Assembly: GCA_964615905.1 (NCBI GenBank)
Contig: CAZTUB010000002.1
Span: 434,001-498,000 of the forward strand
Direction: 5' to 3'
Length of the DNA stretch: 64,000 bases
Origin: DATLMR01 sp964615905
Lineage (GTDB): Bacteria > Acidobacteriota > Blastocatellia > UBA7656
The notes under the pieces were generated by a model. That model was given only the letters and a program-made list of their open reading frames with translations. It did no database searches and was not told the origin of the DNA. This document shows, in pieces, positions 8,253-15,365 of the stretch; positions within the stretch are counted from its first letter, which is position 1, and every line of letters begins with the position of its first letter. The translations under genes and the position numbers were made by a program.

Positions 8253-8657
8253 ATGTCTCAATTGACAGACAAATATGGCGATGTCTATATACACGCGCAG
8301 ACGCTTGGCGTAAAGAACCTTCAGGCCAACGAAGAGAACGGCCGCATGACTATAAGCGGCACGGCTCCGACCCGGCACGTTGCCGACCAGGTCTGGGACA
8401 AGGTAAAAGCCATCGACCCGAATTTGAGCCATGGCGATCTCACCCTCAATATCAACGTTGAGCGGCAGGACATTTATGGGGAGTACGAGGTGCAATCCGG
8501 CGACACGCTCTCGGAGATCGCAAAGAGAGTGAGCGGAGGCAAGCTGAACTACCAGCAGATATTCGAAGCGAACAGAGATGTGCTGAGCGACCCTGATAAG
8601 ATTCAAGCGGGGCAGAAGCTAAAGATTCCAAACTTCACTTCGGGTAAGACCGCTTAG
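8253..8657 (+). CDS. BON-LysM protein, Kbp/YgaU-like
   Basis: 134 residues from an ATG at 8253 preceded by AGGAGAGG; a longer frame exists upstream without a ribosome site. The N-terminal half (about 1-75) fits a BON-like domain (MTISGTAPTRHVADQVWDKV). The C-terminal half is a LysM domain (YEVQSGDTLSEIAKRVSGGK through AGQKLKIP, about 80-130). The two-domain order and size match E. coli Kbp/YgaU, a cytoplasmic potassium-binding protein. No signal peptide is visible, in line with that family despite the LysM name. It stands alone upstream of the pyr genes. Confidence 0.85.
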   Translation: MSQLTDKYGDVYIHAQTLGVKNLQANEENGRMTISGTAPTRHVADQVWDKVKAIDPNLSHGDLTLNINVERQDIYGEYEVQSGDTLSEIAKRVSGGKLNYQQIFEANRDVLSDPDKIQAGQKLKIPNFTSGKTA

Positions 8658-8666
8658 CCAAACTTT

Positions 8667-8687
8667 GGGGGGGTCGCAAGGCCCCCC
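8667..8687 (+). terminator. GC hairpin after the LysM gene
   Basis: GGGGGG at 8667-8672 can pair with CCCCCC at 8682-8687 across a 9-nt loop, 9 nt past the stop codon. No T-run follows, so it is at best a weak or factor-assisted terminator before pyrK. Confidence 0.35.
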
Positions 8688-8726
8688 TGCGCACGCCCTC
8701 AAGAAGGCCCTTTCCATCAACTAGAG

Positions 8727-9590
8727 ATGATCGAGACTACAGGCATTGTCGAAAACAACGACGAGCTTGCGCCCGGTTACAGGCTCCTCACGCTCCGCTT
8801 CGACCGCGATGTACGCGCTCGCGCGGGCCAGTTCGCCATGCTTCGCGCGAGCGCCTCGTTCGAGCCGCTGTTGCGCCGCGCGCTTGCCGTTTATCGCCAG
8901 GAAGACGCGCGTGCGTTGAGCTTTCTCTATCAAGTCCTGGGGCGCGGGACCGAAGCCCTCTCTCAAGTAAGACCGGGCGGGATGATTGACGCGCTCGTGC
9001 CGCTCGGCAATAGCTGGCGTGACGATGAAGCGTTGGGCGCGACCGGTCCTGATACGCTGACCAGCCCTGATACGGTTTCGTCTCGCTCGATAATTGTCGC
9101 TGGCGGCATCGGCTCTGCTTCGATCTTGATGCTCGCGCAAGAGCTTGCCGGGTCAAACGTCGAATCTCAAATCCTTTTTGGCGCGGCCAGCGCCCGCGTG
9201 GCCGAAGGGTGCGGGCTCAGAGACATCCAAGCGACGGGGCTTCCTCTGACAATCACAACCGACGACGGCAGTCTTGGGCTACGCGGGTTTGTCACGCTCC
9301 CGCTCGAACGGCTGCTCGAAGAAGGCGGGGGCGCGGGCGCTACGATCTATGCCTGCGGGCCGTGGGCGATGATGAAAAGCGTGGCGCGGATTGCCGAGCG
9401 CCGGGCCGTGCGGTGTCTTGTATCTCTTGAAGCGCCGATGGGCTGCGGGTTCGGCGTGTGCGTCGGTTGTGTTGTCGCAGTAAAGACAGGGGAGCCCATC
9501 GGTTACGGCTCCTATAAACGTGTTTGTGTGGACGGCTCAATCTTTCCGGCCGACAAGATCGACTGGGAAGTGAACGCCATGGCGCATTGA
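8727..9590 (+). CDS. pyrK: Dihydroorotate dehydrogenase B electron-transfer subunit
   Basis: 287 residues. It has the ferredoxin-reductase-like FAD/NAD fold (GQFAMLR near residue 35; SIIVAGGIGSAS near 122) and the C-terminal [2Fe-2S] cysteine cluster CGFGVCVGC plus a later Cys in YKRVCVDG. Family knowledge: PyrK passes electrons from the class 1B dihydroorotate dehydrogenase PyrD to NAD+ in pyrimidine synthesis. pyrD lies 3.4 kb downstream on the same strand, separated from pyrK only by a TPR-CHAT gene that begins 16 nt after the pyrK stop. Confidence 0.95.
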   Translation: MIETTGIVENNDELAPGYRLLTLRFDRDVRARAGQFAMLRASASFEPLLRRALAVYRQEDARALSFLYQVLGRGTEALSQVRPGGMIDALVPLGNSWRDDEALGATGPDTLTSPDTVSSRSIIVAGGIGSASILMLAQELAGSNVESQILFGAASARVAEGCGLRDIQATGLPLTITTDDGSLGLRGFVTLPLERLLEEGGGAGATIYACGPWAMMKSVARIAERRAVRCLVSLEAPMGCGFGVCVGCVVAVKTGEPIGYGSYKRVCVDGSIFPADKIDWEVNAMAH

Positions 9591-9606
9591 GCCTGTTGGG
9601 TGTTTT

Positions 9607-12600
9607 ATGATGTTTAAACGATTCGAGCACTGGTTTGTCTTGTTCATCACTTTTTCACTTCTGTCGCCGTCGATTGGTATGGCGGCGGTGGCCCCGAAGG
9701 TCAAGCAGGATGCGCAAACGCTGAAACTGAATGAGCCGGTTGAGCGACAGCTTGCCGGAGGCCAGGTCCATCTCTACGCGATTGCGCTTGAGGCGGGGCA
9801 GCTTTTTCGCGCAAGCGTCGATCAGCGCGGCATAGATGTGGTCGTAACCGTGACGGGCCCCGACGGCAAGACCGTCGTCGAGATAGACAGCCCGAACGGG
9901 ATTCAAGGGCCTGAGCCTGTCTCGATTGTTTCCGAGTCGGCGGGCGCTTACAGGCTTCAAGTCCGCTCGCTCGAACAGGCAGCGCCCGCCGGGCGATATG
10001 AAATCCGCGTGACGGAGTTGCGCGCGGCAACGACTCAGGACCGCAGCCGCGTGACCGCCGAAAGGCTCATGAACGAAGCGACGGCGCTCATGTCTAAAGC
10101 AGACGCGGCCGGGATTGCAAAAGCGCTTGAGAATTACCAGACGATCATCGCGCTGTGGCGTGAAGCGGGCGACCGCAAGCAAGAGGCCAACGCTTTAAAC
10201 ATCGCCGGGCGTCTCTATCAGGCGACAGGGCAGGCCAAAAAAGCGCTCGAATATTACGAGCAGGCGCTGCCGATCATGCGCGAAGTCGGCGACCGCGCGG
10301 GCGAGGCTCAGGCGCTCGCCAATCGCGGGATGGCCCAATATGTCCTGACCGATCACGAAAGCGCCGTCAAATCTTTTAACGAAGCGCTGCCCATCTGGCG
10401 CTCGCTCGCCAACAAGCAGGGCGAGGCGCAATCGCTTGCCGGGCTCGGCGAGATATACGCCGTCACTGGGCAGATGCAAAGATCGCAAGAGCATTTCAAC
10501 CAGGCGCTTCCGCTCTTTCGTGAGATCGGCGACAAGCGCGGCGAGGCCGAGACGATAACGAACCTCGGTTACGTCTACGACCAGACGGGCGAGAAGCAGA
10601 AGTCTATAGAGTTTTATACGCAAGCCATCGCGGCCTTTCGAGCTATCGGGGACCGCTCAGGCGAAGCCTACGCGCTGACAAACATGGGCGCGCTCTACCA
10701 ATCGCTTGGCGAAAACCGTAAGGCGCTTGAGTATTACGAGCAGGCGATCCCGCTCCGTAAAGCTGTGGGTGACCGCATAGGCGAAGCCTACACCTACAAC
10801 AACATGGGCACGGTCCTTGTCGCTCTTGGCGAGCGGCAGAGGGCTGTCGACGCATACAACCTCGCGCTCCCGCTCTTTCGTGAGATCGGCGACAAGCGCG
10901 GCGAGGGAACCACGCTTCATAACATCAGCTTCATCTATAACCAGATGGGCCAGCGCGAGCGCGCGCTCGAATTCTACGCGCAGGCGCTGGCCGTGCGCAG
11001 AGCGAGCGGCGACCGCGTGGGCGAAGCGCGCACCCTGACGAATATGGGCGAGGTCCACGAGCTTTTAGGCGAGAAGGCCAAGGCGCTCGATTATTTCGAG
11101 CAGGCGCTTGCCTTCAGCCGAAGCGTCACCGATAGAAATAATCAAGCGAACCTGCTCCACAAGATCGCTCGCGTCGAGCGCGACCGTGGTAACCTCGTCG
11201 AAGCCCGCAAGCGCATCGAAGACGCTTTAGAGATCGTCGAATCGCTCCGCTCCGTAGTCGTCGACGAGCAATTGCGCGCCACATACTTCGGCACGATGCG
11301 CGGCGCTTACGAGCTTTACATAGACATACTGATGCGGCTCGACCGGAGCCGTCCCAACGAAGGCTTCAGCGCAGCCGCGCTTGAAGCGTCCGAAAGCGCG
11401 ATTGCCCGGAGCCTGCTCGAAACGCTTGCAGAGGCGCGCGCAGGCATACGCGAAGGCGCGGACCCCGCGCTTGTCGAGCGCGAGCGCACGTTGGAAAAAC
11501 AACTGACCTTGAAGGCCCAGAGCCAAATCAAGATGCTCACAGGCCAGCACTCAAAAGAACAGGCCGAAGCGCTGTCGAAAGAGATAACCGAGCTGACAAA
11601 CGAGCTAAAGAGCGTTCAGTCGCAGATACGCTCGCAAAGCCCGCGATACGCAGCACTCACGCAGCCCGTTCCCCTGAAGGTCGAAGAGATACAGCGACAG
11701 ATTCTCGACCCCAACACTATGCTCCTCGAATATTCGCTCGGCGATGACCGCAGCTACATGTGGGCCGTCACTCAGACCTCTATCACCGCTTACGAGCTGC
11801 CCAAACGCGAGGAGGTCGAAGCGGTTGCGCGCAGCTTCTACAGATTACTGACCGCGCCCAACGAGCAGCAAAGAAGCGCGCAGAGCCGTGGCTTGCGCAT
11901 CGTCAAAGCGAGATCGAGTGACGCGAATCTCGAACAGACCGCCGAGAAGTTGTCTCGGTTGCTGCTTGCGCCGGTGGCCGCGCAGCTCGGAGGCAAGCGA
12001 TTGCTGATAGTGGCCGACGGAGCGTTGCAGTACATCCCTTTCGCCGCTCTACCGGCTCCCGCCAGGGCGGGGTCTGCCGCGAACGGGCTGAAACCGCTCG
12101 TCGTTGATCACGAGATTATCAACCTGCCGTCGGCTTCGACGCTCGCGGTGCTGCGTCGAGAGACGGCCGGGCGCGCGCCCGCTCCGAAAACGCTCGCGGT
12201 GCTGGCCGACCCCGTCTTCGATAGACACGACGAAAGGGTAAAGGTGAAGGCTGCCGACACCAAAACCGATCCGGTCAAAGATGCAGAGCGCGGGCTAAAG
12301 CTAAAGCTTGAAAAGTCCGCCGCAGATATTGGGGTGGACAGCGAAGGTCTTGGACTTGTCAGGTTGCCCGGCACGCGGCGCGAAGCAGAAAAGATCCTCG
12401 CGCTTGCGCCGCCAGCGAACCGCAAAGGGGTGCTCGACTTCGCCGCCAGCCGCGCCGTTGCTACGAGCGCGGAGCTTGGCGATTACCGGCTGGTCCATTT
12501 TGCCACGCACGGCTTTCTCAACAGCCTGCACCCTGAGCTATCGGGGATAATTCTTTCGATGGTCGATCCGCAGGGCGCGCCCCAGGACGGGTTCCTGCTC

Positions 12601-12933
12601 GCGCACGAAATCTATAACATGAAACTCGGCGCTGAGATGGTCGTGCTGAGCGCGTGCCAGACAGGGCTCGGCAAGGAGATTAAAGGCGAGGGACTTGTGG
12701 GGCTGACGCGAGGCTTTATGTACGCGGGCGCGCGCCGTGTCGTCGTAAGCCTCTGGAGCGTGGACGACGACGCGACCGCGCAATTGATGGCGAACCTCTA
12801 CCGTGGGATGTTAAAAGAGGGGCTTCGCCCCGCGGCGGCGCTTCGAGCCGCGCAGATAGAGATGTGGAAGCAGAAGCGCTGGCAGGCTCCCTACTACTGG
12901 GCGGCTTTCATCCTTCAAGGCGAGTGGAGCTGA
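9607..12933 (+). CDS. Exported TPR-CHAT protein between pyrK and pyrD
   Basis: 1108 residues. Order: signal peptide (1-27); a pre-peptidase C-terminal-like beta domain (about 35-140, with QLFRASVDQRGIDVVVTVTG and YRLQVRSLE); about eleven 40-residue TPR units of the kinesin-light-chain type (about 150-580, recurrent GEAxxLxNxG and ALEYYEQAL); a charged helical linker (about 600-690); and a CHAT domain (about 740-1108). The caspase-type dyad is His968 (VHFATHGFL) and Cys1017 (LSACQTGLG); it ends PYYWAAFILQGEW. It is probably a periplasmic or surface cysteine peptidase. It starts 16 nt after pyrK and ends 15 nt before pyrD, so it must be co-transcribed with them, although no link to pyrimidine synthesis is known. 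Confidence 0.92.
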   Translation: MMFKRFEHWFVLFITFSLLSPSIGMAAVAPKVKQDAQTLKLNEPVERQLAGGQVHLYAIALEAGQLFRASVDQRGIDVVVTVTGPDGKTVVEIDSPNGIQGPEPVSIVSESAGAYRLQVRSLEQAAPAGRYEIRVTELRAATTQDRSRVTAERLMNEATALMSKADAAGIAKALENYQTIIALWREAGDRKQEANALNIAGRLYQATGQAKKALEYYEQALPIMREVGDRAGEAQALANRGMAQYVLTDHESAVKSFNEALPIWRSLANKQGEAQSLAGLGEIYAVTGQMQRSQEHFNQALPLFREIGDKRGEAETITNLGYVYDQTGEKQKSIEFYTQAIAAFRAIGDRSGEAYALTNMGALYQSLGENRKALEYYEQAIPLRKAVGDRIGEAYTYNNMGTVLVALGERQRAVDAYNLALPLFREIGDKRGEGTTLHNISFIYNQMGQRERALEFYAQALAVRRASGDRVGEARTLTNMGEVHELLGEKAKALDYFEQALAFSRSVTDRNNQANLLHKIARVERDRGNLVEARKRIEDALEIVESLRSVVVDEQLRATYFGTMRGAYELYIDILMRLDRSRPNEGFSAAALEASESAIARSLLETLAEARAGIREGADPALVERERTLEKQLTLKAQSQIKMLTGQHSKEQAEALSKEITELTNELKSVQSQIRSQSPRYAALTQPVPLKVEEIQRQILDPNTMLLEYSLGDDRSYMWAVTQTSITAYELPKREEVEAVARSFYRLLTAPNEQQRSAQSRGLRIVKARSSDANLEQTAEKLSRLLLAPVAAQLGGKRLLIVADGALQYIPFAALPAPARAGSAANGLKPLVVDHEIINLPSASTLAVLRRETAGRAPAPKTLAVLADPVFDRHDERVKVKAADTKTDPVKDAERGLKLKLEKSAADIGVDSEGLGLVRLPGTRREAEKILALAPPANRKGVLDFAASRAVATSAELGDYRLVHFATHGFLNSLHPELSGIILSMVDPQGAPQDGFLLAHEIYNMKLGAEMVVLSACQTGLGKEIKGEGLVGLTRGFMYAGARRVVVSLWSVDDDATAQLMANLYRGMLKEGLRPAAALRAAQIEMWKQKRWQAPYYWAAFILQGEWS

Positions 12934-12948
12934 TCGACAGGTGACCGG

Positions 12949-13884
12949 ATGAGCGAACAGGCCAGACACGACCCGCGACTTGCGGTTGAGATCGCGGGCA
13001 TCCGCTTCAATAACCCTGTCATGGGCGCGTCGGGGACGTTCGGCTACGGGCTTGAGTTCGCAGAGCTTATAGACCTGAACTTGCTCGGCGGCTTTTCGAC
13101 CAAAGGGCTTTCGCGTCGGCCTCTGGCAGGCAACCCGCCGCCTCGCATAGTCGAGACGCACGGCGGGATGCTCAACGCCATCGGGCTTCAGAACATTGGC
13201 GCACGCGCCTTTGTCGAAGAGAAACTGCCGCAGCTCCGCAGCTTCGACACGCGCGTGGTGGCGAACGTCTTCGGCTATTCGGACGAAGATTACATCGAAG
13301 CCATTCACATGCTCAACGACGGGGAAGGCATCAGCGCATACGAGCTGAATATCTCCTGCCCGAACGTAAAAGAGGGGGGAGTCGTTATCGGCAACTCGCC
13401 AGTGGCTGCCGCAAGGCTCACGCGAAAGGCGAAGCTCGCCGCTAAACGCCCGCTCATTGTGAAGCTCTCGCCCAACGTCACAGACGTAGCGGAGCTTGCG
13501 CGCGCGATCTGCGGCGAAGGCGCAGACGCCCTCTCGCTTATAAACACGCTCGTCGGTATGGCCGTCGACGTAAATACGAGGCGGCCAAGATTGAATTACG
13601 GGACCGGCGGGCTTTCCGGCCCCGCGATTCGCCCAATCGCCGTTCGCATGGTTCACGAAGTGCGGCGAGCCGTAAACGTGCCGCTCATAGGCATGGGTGG
13701 GATCGGTTCCGCAATGGACGCGCTCGAATTCATAATCGCCGGGGCAACCGCCATCCAGATAGGCACGGCCAACTACTACGACCCGCAAGTCACTATCAAG
13801 GTCATCCGTGGGCTCTCCGAATACTGCGACCGTCACGGGCTGGAGAGTATCGGCTCACTGACAGGCTCTCTTATACGAGATTAG
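12949..13884 (+). CDS. pyrD: Dihydroorotate dehydrogenase, class 1B catalytic subunit
   Basis: 311 residues with the class 1B signature: catalytic Cys in NISCPNVKEGG (about residue 135), the FMN-binding NPVMGASGTFGYG near the start, and VPLIGMGGIGSAMDALEFI near the end. It pairs with PyrK (8727-9590) to oxidise dihydroorotate using NAD+. Start ATG at 12949 lies 15 nt after the CHAT stop. The final step gene pyrF is 4 kb further on in the same orientation but not in the same transcription unit. Confidence 0.96.
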   Translation: MSEQARHDPRLAVEIAGIRFNNPVMGASGTFGYGLEFAELIDLNLLGGFSTKGLSRRPLAGNPPPRIVETHGGMLNAIGLQNIGARAFVEEKLPQLRSFDTRVVANVFGYSDEDYIEAIHMLNDGEGISAYELNISCPNVKEGGVVIGNSPVAAARLTRKAKLAAKRPLIVKLSPNVTDVAELARAICGEGADALSLINTLVGMAVDVNTRRPRLNYGTGGLSGPAIRPIAVRMVHEVRRAVNVPLIGMGGIGSAMDALEFIIAGATAIQIGTANYYDPQVTIKVIRGLSEYCDRHGLESIGSLTGSLIRD

Positions 13885-13957
13885 ACCTCATTACTCCTTT
13901 AAACCTGACCGCTTAGCCCTCACCACCAAGTCTGCTCCCGTGTGCAAAAAAAAATAC

Positions 13958-13986
13958 TTGACAGGTAAACACTCAGATTTTATTAT
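13958..13986 (+). promoter_or_regulatory. Sigma-70 promoter of hsp20
   Basis: A perfect TTGACA (13958-13963), a 17-nt spacer, and TATTAT (13981-13986). Transcription would begin near 13993, giving a leader of about 98 nt before hsp20. Confidence 0.8.
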
Positions 13987-14006
13987 GTAATCGTCATACG
14001 AAAATA

Positions 14007-14059
14007 GGAGTTGCGATGGATAGATCCATCGGGTTTTGGGTGTTAAAGAGGGCAACTCC
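14007..14059 (+). promoter_or_regulatory. Nested hairpins in the hsp20 leader, possible RNA thermosensor
   Basis: Outer arms GGAGTTGC (14007-14014) and GCAACTCC (14052-14059) are perfect complements. Inside lies a 7-bp hairpin CGATGGA/TCCATCG (14014-14020 and 14025-14031) with a TAGA loop. The downstream CTCC of the outer arm could alternatively pair with the hsp20 ribosome site AAGGAGGT (about 14075-14082). A heat-responsive switch is inferred because small heat-shock genes often carry such leaders. Confidence 0.45.
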
Positions 14060-14090
14060 GCAAAGCTACTTTTTAAGGAGGTGTTTGAAA

Positions 14091-14576
14091 ATGGCACGAA
14101 CTGGATCACAGATGGCTCCGGCGAGAGCTTTTCGTTCATTGATGGGTGCGGACCCGTTCCGCGAGCTTTTCGAATTGCAGCGCAACATCAACCAGCTTTT
14201 TGAGAGCAGGGTCGGCGAGGCAGGGCGCGAAGACGTGGCGTTAAACGCGTGGACTCCGAGGGTGGACATATTCGAGGACGAGAATTCGTACCTGATAAAG
14301 ATGGAGCTGCCCGAGGTTGCGCGCGACGACGTGAAGGTGAATCTCAATGATAATACGCTCTCCGTCAGCGGCGAGCGGAGGCTCGAAAACGAAGAGAAGC
14401 GCGACGGGTATCACCGTGTCGAGCGCAGCTACGGCCAGTTTTATCGCTCGTTCACGCTGCCGCCCAACGCCAACCCCGAAGCGATAGACGCGCAGTTCAA
14501 AGACGGCATGCTTCGCCTCAGCATCCCGAAGAGGGAAGAAGCAAAGCCGAAACAGATCGAAGTCAAGCTGAGCTAA
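14091..14576 (+). CDS. Small heat-shock protein, Hsp20/alpha-crystallin family
   Basis: 161 residues; ATG at 14091 behind AAGGAGGTG with 8-nt spacing, preferred over an upstream in-frame ATG that lies in a leader hairpin. The alpha-crystallin domain spans about 50-150: WTPRVDIFEDENSYLIKMEL, LSVSGERR, and the C-terminal GMLRLSIPKREEAKP with the conserved IPK turn. Family knowledge: ATP-independent holdase that keeps unfolding proteins soluble. It is a single-gene unit with a strong promoter and is followed by heptamer palindrome copy 2, a possible terminator. Confidence 0.95.
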   Translation: MARTGSQMAPARAFRSLMGADPFRELFELQRNINQLFESRVGEAGREDVALNAWTPRVDIFEDENSYLIKMELPEVARDDVKVNLNDNTLSVSGERRLENEEKRDGYHRVERSYGQFYRSFTLPPNANPEAIDAQFKDGMLRLSIPKREEAKPKQIEVKLS

Positions 14577-14591
14577 TGGCCCGGCAGTTAC

Positions 14592-14679
14592 AAGTAAACA
14601 GTGACAAGTGACAAGAAGGAGGAAAACCGGCTGACCTTTTCTCCTTCTTGTCACTGTCTACTTGTCACCTGTCACTGCC
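14592..14679. repeat. Heptamer palindrome, copy 2
   Basis: The core stem is AGTGACAAGAAGGAG at 14607-14621 with its exact complement at 14641-14655 (15 bp). An outer left AAGTAAACAGTGACA and right-hand TGTCAC heptamers are less symmetrical here than in other copies. It starts 16 nt past the hsp20 stop. The rest of the 301-base gap up to bactofilin (14680-14877) holds no gene that I can support. Confidence 0.85.
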
Positions 14680-14877
14680 TTCAAGGCATCTGTCACCCCT
14701 CACCGCTTACCTTATTCTTGACTTCCGGCCGACGCGCAGGTATAAACCTGCTGCCCCGCAGCAATATAAAAAACGAAAAGAGAATCAGACCGCTCATTTC
14801 TTGCCTAACATCTCCCCTAAACGGGCGACGGCGGGCTTGCTCACGTGGGTTCCTGATTAAATATGGGGAGATTTTCT

Positions 14878-15303
14878 ATGAAACTGGTTAAGAACGAGGG
14901 CCACAGCGCCGACTTCGGTTTTATTGGACGCGGCATCGAAATATCAGGCGACATTATTTTTAATGACCGGCTCAACGTCGACGGCAAGGTGGCTGGCTCG
15001 CTAACAAGCGAGAGCGGGACTCTGATAATCGGGGAGTCGGGACACCTGGAGGCGCGCATCGACGTGGGCGTGTGCGTAATCCACGGCTCGCTTCACGGCG
15101 ACCTTGCCGCAAAATCGAGAGTCGAGATTCGCAAAGGCGGGCGCGTCAACGGCGATGTCATATCGCCTGTGCTGATCGTCGAAGAAGGGGCGATCTTTAA
15201 CGGCGCTATCAAGATGACACAGGACGCCGGAAATCGAACGGCAACCGACTACCCCGTCGAAGATATAGACAGCGACGGCAAGCGCAAAGCTCGCGGGGCA
15301 TAA
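14878..15303 (+). CDS. Bactofilin
   Basis: 141 residues from an ATG at 14878 preceded by GGGGAG; an ATG 15 nt upstream would overlap that ribosome site. The body is the bactofilin beta-helix (about 15-110), with repeating hydrophobic-glycine rungs such as GRGIEISGDI, LNVDGKVAGSL, HGSLHGDL and GGRVNGDV. Family knowledge: polymer-forming cytoskeletal proteins that organise cell shape or envelope machinery. The short charged tail is typical. A strong terminator follows, and the convergent permease gene ends at the terminator. Confidence 0.93.
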   Translation: MKLVKNEGHSADFGFIGRGIEISGDIIFNDRLNVDGKVAGSLTSESGTLIIGESGHLEARIDVGVCVIHGSLHGDLAAKSRVEIRKGGRVNGDVISPVLIVEEGAIFNGAIKMTQDAGNRTATDYPVEDIDSDGKRKARGA

Positions 15304-15316
15304 CCGCCTTCGGCGC

Positions 15317-15365
15317 AGGACCGAGGACTGGGCAGGCAAGCCGGTCCTCGGTCCTTCTCTTTATT
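15317..15365 (+). terminator. Intrinsic terminator of bactofilin
   Basis: A 12-bp perfect stem AGGACCGAGGAC (15317-15328) / GTCCTCGGTCCT (15344-15355), 15-nt loop, then TCTCTTTATT. The T-rich tail overlaps the stop codon of the convergent ADOP permease gene. Confidence 0.88.

Noticed and set aside
12811..13836. 341-codon minus-strand open frame opposite the CHAT end and pyrD
   Set aside because: pyrD carries all class 1B motifs on the plus strand; the antisense frame has none.
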